Part shown: one piece after another, positions 42,958 through 51,900 of the stretch
How positions within the stretch are numbered: position 1 is the first letter of the stretch
Layout of the letters: each line of letters begins with the position of its first letter
From: Reticulitermes speratus
Taxonomy: Eukaryota > Arthropoda > Insecta > Blattodea > Rhinotermitidae
NCBI GenBank assembly: GCA_021186555.1
Contig: JAJKFL010000042.1
Span: 8,843,781-8,907,780 of the forward strand
Direction of reading: 5' to 3'
DNA: 64,000 nucleotides
Program-made: the position numbers and the translations under genes
The notes under the pieces: generated by a model
Seen by the model: only the letters and a program-made list of their open reading frames with translations
What the model was told of the DNA's origin: nothing
The model's database searches: none

Positions 42958-45900
42958 CTGAAAAAATCCAGAGATGGCATAACTTTTTTGACTCTCATTT
43001 ATGTGCTGCTGGTCAGGTGCAGGCTATGTACTAGGTCATTTATTGACAGTGATTGATATCACACTATAATAATGTTTAACCTTTTTGTGATGCCCAGTGT
43101 GATTTGCAGAAGACAGGAATTTAAATTACAGCTGCATAAGAAAGGCCATAATTGGCCGCCACCAATTGGCAATGTTAGCATTTTGAGCATCTCATTGCCT
43201 GTTTGCAGAAAGTAATGTTTGGTGCCAAAATGGTAATGGTAATGTTACACTTCTGAGGAGAGGGAATGAATCAGCATTATTTGAAAATATTTCTTTGGTT
43301 TAAGTACTTACATTCATTCAGTGTTTGTTTTATGCCTGCCACTTGGTCATACAGGGTGTTTATGCGTTGGATTTCCCTTCTGTAGGGTTTAAGACTTTCC
43401 ATTTGCTGATGATATTCGTTTTGATGTCTCTCCTAATAATACACACATCGTTATTAAATGTTTCTATACTAACTCCATAATACAGACTTTGATGCCAGGA
43501 AATGTGTTTGAATTTTTACATTTATGTAGTAGAGCCCCAGTCGAATATTCCTCATGTAATAATTGTGTCTTTTGGTTTTAACTTAACTTTCATTTTATAT
43601 TATTTTCACCAGTAGCATTTTTACAATCACAAATTACACACCAACGAAATGCACTATTTTCACTCTATATTATTTATTCTTCAACCCCTACACATGTTTC
43701 GGCCTTTACAAGGTCATCATCAGGGGGCTCGTAAACTACATTCACTTGTGACAGCAGACAAAATAATCGGATATGAAGTGAATGTAGTTTACGAGCCCCC
43801 TGAAATGGCCTTGTAAAGGCCGAAACGTGTAGGGGTTGAAGAATAAATAGTATAAAGTGAAAATAGTGCATTTTGTTGGTGTATAATTGTGAGTTAAGTT
43901 TCATTTTATGTTCAATAACATTTATCCGAAAATCATGCCATTTATGTGCCACAATTAATAGGATAAAAGAGCCAACAGAAAGTGGCAACTGATGGTTGTC
44001 AGATAAAATAATGACCCAATTGTAACTGTACTTACAATATCATTCAGTTGGTGTCTAAGTTGTGCTATGTTTTCAACAATCAGCTTAACTTTGCTGTTAA
44101 GGTCTGATATTGCTTGGTCTGTAGCCGGATCAGATGAATGTGTTACCATCACCTGTAGAGAGAGAATATATACTGATCCAGTGTTTTTCTGTATATAATT
44201 ACCATACATTAATTTTTAAATTATTTAGCGCTGTTGAGTTGTTTAAATCTGTGTGATATACCAATGAATTCAGGCAATGTTTCTAACTATTAAACCTAAA
44301 AAAAAATCCTACAGGAAACTTTGTGTTTTCCACTGTGACCTTTACTCTGCAAAGGTTGTACAGTTACCGTAATTTAAACATAAATCTTTCATGTACGGAT
44401 TTTAAGGTAGTGATGCTGTGGTATAATGAAATACAGTGGACCCTCGAACATCGAACGGTTTGATGTTCGAACAACTTGAAACTCGAACAAAAAATTCGAG
44501 GAAAATCCGGTTTTGAAACTGAACAAAAACTCAAAAGTCGAACAAAGAATCACGTGGTCGCCTTCTCTCTCTGCTTGGTCCAGATGAAAGAAGGGTAATT
44601 CACCTTCCAGTGAACAGTAATATCCGTCCTACTATTATTATTGATTGATTACTATACAATTTTTTTATGTTGTACTATTATAAATAAAAATTTTCAATTA
44701 TTAAAATTAAATATACTTGTTTTATCATTATGATCTTTTGAAATAGGCACTTAAAATGTTTTATATTGGGTAAATTTTGGGGTCTGGAACGGATTAATTC
44801 AATTTACATTATTTCTTATGGGAAATTTAACTCTAAAGTCGAACAAATTGAAAGTCGAACCGTCTCCTGGAACGGATTGTGTTCGAAGTTCAAGGTTCCA
44901 CTGTAGAATGAAGTGGTCATTCTTATGTGGTTGAATTCTGTAAGTCCTCATTTATACTTTGTCGTAGTTAGCTACATTAGTACCTTTTCAAGTTTCTGGA
45001 TCCTCCTTGCAAGAATATCATAATCTAAGAGATCCCTAGCTTCTGTTGCATCTTTTCCTGCAAAGTAAATAACAGGCAAATAAATAAATAAAAGTTTATA
45101 TGGTAGTGGTTTATTTTATGATGCTGTCAGCAGTAACTGATAGATGATGATGGGGGCCGATGAAAAACGAAAAGTGAAAACCAACACAAATTGGGCACTT
45201 CTGAATATGAGTCGAGACAGTTACTGTTGCCCACGTTTCACAGAACTTAGTTTTTAACAAAAAATTTCTTTGCATTGGAACACTGAATTTCATTTACTTC
45301 ATTTAGCTTTACAGTTATTGACTGACATTCTGTAATTTGTTGTTGAGCCTCTCCATAAATTTTAATGGGATTCTCCCCCCAATTAGGGCATTACATTATT
45401 GCAAGATTAATAGAAGCTAATTGGCCCTTCTGCTGATTTGACAATGATAAAATGAACTTCCTTGATTCAGTTCTGAAGCAGTATTGACAAGAGTAGGTAG
45501 AGTGAAAACGTACATGCTTATAGAAAAGTATGTAATAATGACACCAGCAGTGTCAGTAAAGTGTATATAGTATGCTTATACTGTATGCTTTCTACAGTCT
45601 TGTTAATCATGTGGTGTATTTGGCCGTAAGAGGAAGTAACAGGAGACTGGAGAAAACTGCATAATGAAGAGCTTCATGATTTTTAATTCTCATTAAAATA
45701 TTACTGGGGTGATAAATTGAGGAGGCTGATGGGTAAGGCGTATGGTGTATATGGTAAAGGTAAAGTTCACCCTAAACAGGCCATGAAGGCCCAGAGGTGG
45801 AGTAGAGGTATAGCTCTACTCTTTCTTTAACCTCGGTGCTAGATAGGGTTGGGTGGTCAACGCCACGCCCCGGCTGCTTTACCCCCGGGAATGACCCGGT

Positions 45901-48900
45901 ACCCATTTTACAGGAGGCTGGGTGGGCCCCAGGGCTGGTCTGGACGGGTGTGGAAAATCTCGCAACCACCAGCATTCGATCCCCGGACCATCCAGCCCGT
46001 AGCGAGTCGCTATACCGACTACGCTGCCCCAGCCCACATGGTGTAAAAGACCACTTGATGGAAGGATAATATTAAAATGGGTCTTAATCAAATCAGTTGG
46101 GAGGGCATGGACTGGATTGATTTGGCCCGTCACAGAGATAAGTTGCAGGCTGTTGTGAACACAGTAATGAACCTTTGGTTCCATAAAATGTGGGGAGTGT
46201 CTTTACTAGCTGAGGAACTGTTAGTTTGTCAAGAATGACATTGTTCCATAACATTAGTTAGTTAGTCAGTCGGCTAGTTAATTAGCTAAACAGATGATTT
46301 ACAATCGGAGTTGGCTTGAACCATCTCGCCCCTCTGGATGAAGTCTAGCTATCCTTACCTTCGTGACTTCTGCATGACCGTTCATCACTTTGAATGTCAA
46401 ATCCGTCATGACATCGACAGTGAAAGCTGCCAATTGTGTTGGTGCATGTGTGGTCACATGGCTTCTCACACATTCATCAATGTCTGGAAAACAGAGACAT
46501 GGTTTATGGTTCTGAAACCTCATGTTGCAAATGACTTTCTGTTTTCATTTTCAATGAAGCTGATAATGATGGTAACAGTTATGGACTCAGCCATCTAGTA
46601 AAACCATGTGCATAAAGCTTTTGAAATTGGCCAAATTATTTTAAATTCATTTACCAAAGTTCACACGTGCACACTAAATACAAATGTACCTAAGGGAGAT
46701 TTTTGTATGTTTGAAAGCAATGTGAAATTGAAATAAACCAACTGGCCAATGGAGGTTATTATTTGTAAACTGTAGCTGCTTGGCATTAGAACCAGCATAT
46801 TTTCAACTGAGCCCTAAATCCGAAGTGCAAGACAAATGTCTTAGTTATTTTTATCAGATGATTGGCTCCACCATCTTTATATTGCAGCAGCTTCTAATTC
46901 ACTGCATTCCAGGCTAAATTTTGTACTTATCAAACAAAGTCCTGTAATCATTACCTCCATTATTAATTCCACAGTTCTGTTTTTATCTACGTTGAACAGG
47001 ACATTTTGTGTGTTACTCTTGTGGTTAAACTAACGGCATGTCGTCAACTTTGTGGGTTTTGAAAGTTGAATATTAGGTTGTGCCATTTGCAGGCACATTT
47101 CAAAAACAAGACAGGCAGTGTACGTGTAAGGGAATATTGAGTTGTGTTCGCGTAACCATTGTACCCATGGAAAAGTATAAGTTTTACACATTCTGAGTGT
47201 GTGTCGGTAGCCTTAGTTATCCAGCATGCAAAGCGCATGCGCCGTATTATATTGTCATCTGTGGTCTGTCTGGCTGTACCATATTTTTCCTCATCATCTC
47301 ATAAACGGCACGAGTTTTCGGAAAAAAGTTGTTGGACATAAAATGTGTGTTTTGATTTTCTTTACAACTTTTGCCTGAAAGTATTTTCGTTAAAGACCGT
47401 AAAACGCCAAATTGGACGTAGTCAAAGCATGTCTCTAGTAGGATATGCAACCTGCCTCTTTTCTTCACAGCTTGGTTGCTGTGTAGGCCACTAAATGATG
47501 TTACGTAAGCTGTAAAATTATGTGGCGTCGAGTGGAGATCAAACGTGATAGCGAATGGCGAGCCGCCGGGGGGGCGAGCCGTCATGGCGTGTACCCACGA
47601 AGGTATTATCGGGAGATTCATCTGGGAAAATGATAAATCTCCTTAGGATAGCTCCGTTGCAAAGTACTGTTTCTTGGGAACTGGGCGTAACAGAAGATTC
47701 TGCTCAATAAAATGTTTTAGATAAATCTCGAAGTTAACTTTCTCACTATAATTTCTATTGTTCTATTTTTCTTAATTTATTAAGACGTGGCCAAACAGTC
47801 GATAGCGGCCGCATTTTGGTCTTTATCAAAATTTATTTGCCGCCTCAGTACGTTCAATATCTCTTCGTTTGACGGCGTTTTTTGGATCAACGTACCTCTG
47901 CGAAGAAACCTCCCTGATGAAGGTAATTAAATCAAATACCGAAGCCGTCTGACCGATGAACATTTAAAGTACTGCCTTCACTTGTGCCTAAGTAATTATG
48001 AACCGTCTTTCAGTAAGTTGTCGCAAGATATGCAGTGTCATGCATCAACTTCGCAATAGGAAGGTTAATAAAAAACATAAGGTAAACTGTTTTAGTTTGA
48101 AAATGTAAATTTTTAATAAATGAAACAATTGTACTTTCATATATTTGATGTAATTATGCTATTTTACATTTCTTTGCCTCATTGACCTAATATTAACACA
48201 TTATGTACTGTGGTAGATCTGTCTTTACAGTTGATCAAAGTCCAAAGGTCTAGCCATCTATGATTTATTACGTTTTTGTCTTTAGTCTTCGTGATTTAAA
48301 AGACGATATGTTAACAAAAATATTTAGCGTCAAATTTAGGCTGCCTGAAAGTAGAAGGACTCTCCCAAAGCTAGGGGCCTCGTCGTGGTGATGTCTTTCA
48401 TCGCAATAGTGCCGTATTTATCGCAAGTTGGTTGTCTGGAGTACCCTGATTATGACGTAGAGTACTAACTACAAGCGCGATGTTGACGCCGTTGTATTCA
48501 AGTTTCTATGTTATGTCTCAAGTAATTAAGTACAGTAATTTAGTAACAACTGCAAACCCTACATGCTGTATACAGGTGACGTTGCTGGCCAGCTTTAAGG
48601 TTTCTGTCATCTGAAGTAGGCTAATTAGCATTCACCTACCTGTCTCACATTGCTTGCCTGTGTAGCCCGGCAGACAGACACAGATGTCCGGCTTGACACA
48701 AGATCCACCATTCAGACACAACCGCGTGCACACAGCTGCAACATAACACGGCGTGTCTGAAGTTCAGGGTTCAAATCTTCCAAGTGAATTCTTCTCCTAC
48801 ATGTTTTGTGACTTCCGCTTTGTACGACTTTCTCATCTCGCACATGTCCTGCTCATTTCACCCACTTTGATTTCTCCACCTTAATAAATATTCCGTGAAC

Positions 48901-51900
48901 CACACATCAGTACCCCCCCCCCCCCCCCGCCTAGTTATGTGATTCTATCATTCTGTTACTGTTCTAATGTATTTCCCCAGAACTTGCTTATACAGGTGAG
49001 ATAGAAACGTGCTCTCAGCCCTTTAAAGACTACAAATAACCTGAATTCTATATAAATATTCAGCTCGTACCGCGCAGGAAACACACTCCGTCTCAGTTAT
49101 ACAAACCAATCAGTTAATGCTGTATAGTGAAATAATCGCTGTTTGTTCTGAGATCCACACAAAACACACAAATACAGTCCGTACCGCGCAGTAAACACAC
49201 TCCGTCTCAGTTATACAAACCAGTCAGTTAATGCTGTACAGTGAAATAATCGCTGTTTGTTCTGAGATCCACACAAAACACATAAATACAGTCCGTACCA
49301 CGCAGTAAACACACTCCGTCTCAGTTATACAAACCAGTCAGTTAATGCTGTACAGTGAAATAATCGCTGTTTGTTCTGAGATCCACACAAAACACATAAA
49401 TACAGTCCGTACCGCGCAGTAAACACACTCCGTCTCAGTTATACAAACCAGTCAGTTAATGCTGTACAGTGAAATAATCGCTGTTTGTTCTGAGATCCAC
49501 ACAAAACACTTAAATACAGTCCGTACCGCGCAGTAAACACACTCCGTCTCAGTTATACAAACCAGTCAGTTAATGCTGTACAGTGAAATAATCGCTGTTT
49601 GTTCTGAGATCCACACAAAACACATAAATACAGTCCGTACCGCGCAGTAAACACACTCCGTCTCAGTTATACAAACCAGTCAGTTAATGCTGTACAGTGA
49701 AATAATCGCTGTTTGTTCTGAGATCCACACAAAACACATAAATACAGTCCGTACCACGCAGTAAACACACTCCGTCTCAGTTATACAAACCAGTCAGTTA
49801 ATGTTGTACAGTGAAATAATCGCTGTTTGTTCTGAGATCCACACAAAACACATAAATACAGTCCGTACCGCGCAGTAAACACACTCCGTCTCGGTTATAA
49901 AAACCGATCACTTAATACTGTATAGGGAAATAATCGCTGTTTGTTCTCAGATCCATACAAAACACATAAATACACTGTGTGGGTAGAATGTAGAATTTTT
50001 TATTGCTAAACCTGGTGGTACATAAAGTAACCATTGGACTTTCAAAGGTTAAACACAATTGTTTTTTCTCTCTTAAATGATGGCCTAGGTATTAGTATTA
50101 GTAATAATGGTGGCTGTAGTGATGGTAACGGAGAAAGAGGAGAAACCCTACATTTACTTTCGAATTACTCTTCATGTTTTGGACTATTTCTATAGTCTAT
50201 TAGTCTATAATTTAATATACGAGTAGTGCGTTTCGGAAGCTGGCTATGCTCCCATCTTCAGATGTAGACCTATCTGGTGGACCGCTTAGATAGGGCCCAA
50301 TGACTGAGAGTAGTTCTATCTAAGGAGTCCACCAGACAGGTTTGCATCTGAAGAAGGAAGCAGAGGAGGCTTCCGAAACGTGGTGTTGTAAATTATACAA
50401 TAAACTATAAAATAATCCAAAATATGAAGAATAATTCGAAAGTAAATGTAGTCTTCTTCCACACACCCCACCTCAGCCCTGTCCACTTCATTCTGTCTTC
50501 ACTGCGTCCTCTTCAGACTTCGAAACATTGATGCCAAATTTTACAGTGTTCCTTTTGGGAAAGTATATCTGTGATATTCGATGTCGGAATGTAAATTTAG
50601 CAGTGAACAGGCTATAACAGAATGCATCATCACTACTGAAAATGACCTACCAGGAAGGATGTCATGTAGATTAAGATCGTTGATAACAAACCGCACAATC
50701 ACTACTGACAATAAGTAACGTGAAATTCCAGGAGGAGAGTTCTGCTGTCATTAATCTTGCAGATTGATTTACATCCCGTTTTATTTAACAGGTAATAGGT
50801 CTAATAGCTCGTCTAATCGATTTTTTTTTAAATGTAAGAATTCTAACGTGTTTTAACATTTTATAACACCGTGGTTCCTATATTTACAACTTGCTTTTTT
50901 TTTTAAAGCTCAGTGGTTACTATATGTACCGCCAGGTTTAACATTCACAAATTCTACGTTCTGCCCACAAAAGTGTATTTATGTGTTTTGTGTGGATCTC
51001 AGAACAAACAGCGATTATTTCACTGTACAGCATTAACTGACTGGTTTGTATAACTGAGACGGAGTGTGTTTACTGAGCGGTACGGACTGTATTTATGTGT
51101 TTTGTGTGGATCTCAGAACAAACAGCGATTATTTCACTGTACAGCATTAACTGACTGGTTTGTATAACTGAGACGGAGTGTGTTTACTGAGCGGTACGGA
51201 CTGTATTTATGTGTTTTGTGTGGATCTCAGAACAAACAGCGATTATTTCACTGTACAGCATTAACTGACTGGTTTGTATAACTGAGACGGAGTGTGTTTA
51301 CTGAGCGGTACGGACTGTATTTATGTGTTTTGTGTGGATCTCAGAACAAACAGCGATTATTTCACTGTACAGCATTAACTGACTGGTTTGTATAACTGAG
51401 ACGGAGTGTGTTTACTGCGCGGTACGGACTGCATTTATGTGTTTTGTGTGGATCTCAGAACAAACAGCGATTATTTCACTGTACAGCATTAACTGACTGG
51501 TTTGTATAACTGAGACGGAGTGTGTTTACTGCGCGGTACGGACTGTATTTATGTGTTTTGTGTGGATCTCAGAACAAACAGCGATTATTTCACTGTACAG
51601 CATTAACTGACTGGTTTGTATAACTGAGACGGAGTATGTTTACTGCGCGGTACGGACTGCATTTATGTGTTTTGTGTGGATCTCAGAACAAACAGCGATT
51701 ATTTCACTGTACAGCATTAACTGACTGGTTTGTATAACTGAGATGGAGTGTGTTTACTGCGCGGTACGAACTGCATTTATGTGTTTTGTGTGGATCTCAG
51801 AACAAACAGCGATTATTTCACTGTACAGCATTAACTGACTGGTTTGTATAACTGAGACGGAGTGTGTTTACTGCGCGGTATGGGCTGGGTCTTCAAATAA

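Noticed and set aside
50220..50385. Hammerhead in the foldback between the 114-bp arrays
   Set aside because: CTGAAGA, a 6-bp hairpin and CCGAAACG are present, but no stem I can be formed on either arm. Kept only as an inverted-repeat element.
49063..51890. CRISPR-like array
   Set aside because: Repeats are contiguous 114-bp units with no unique spacers, in an animal intron.
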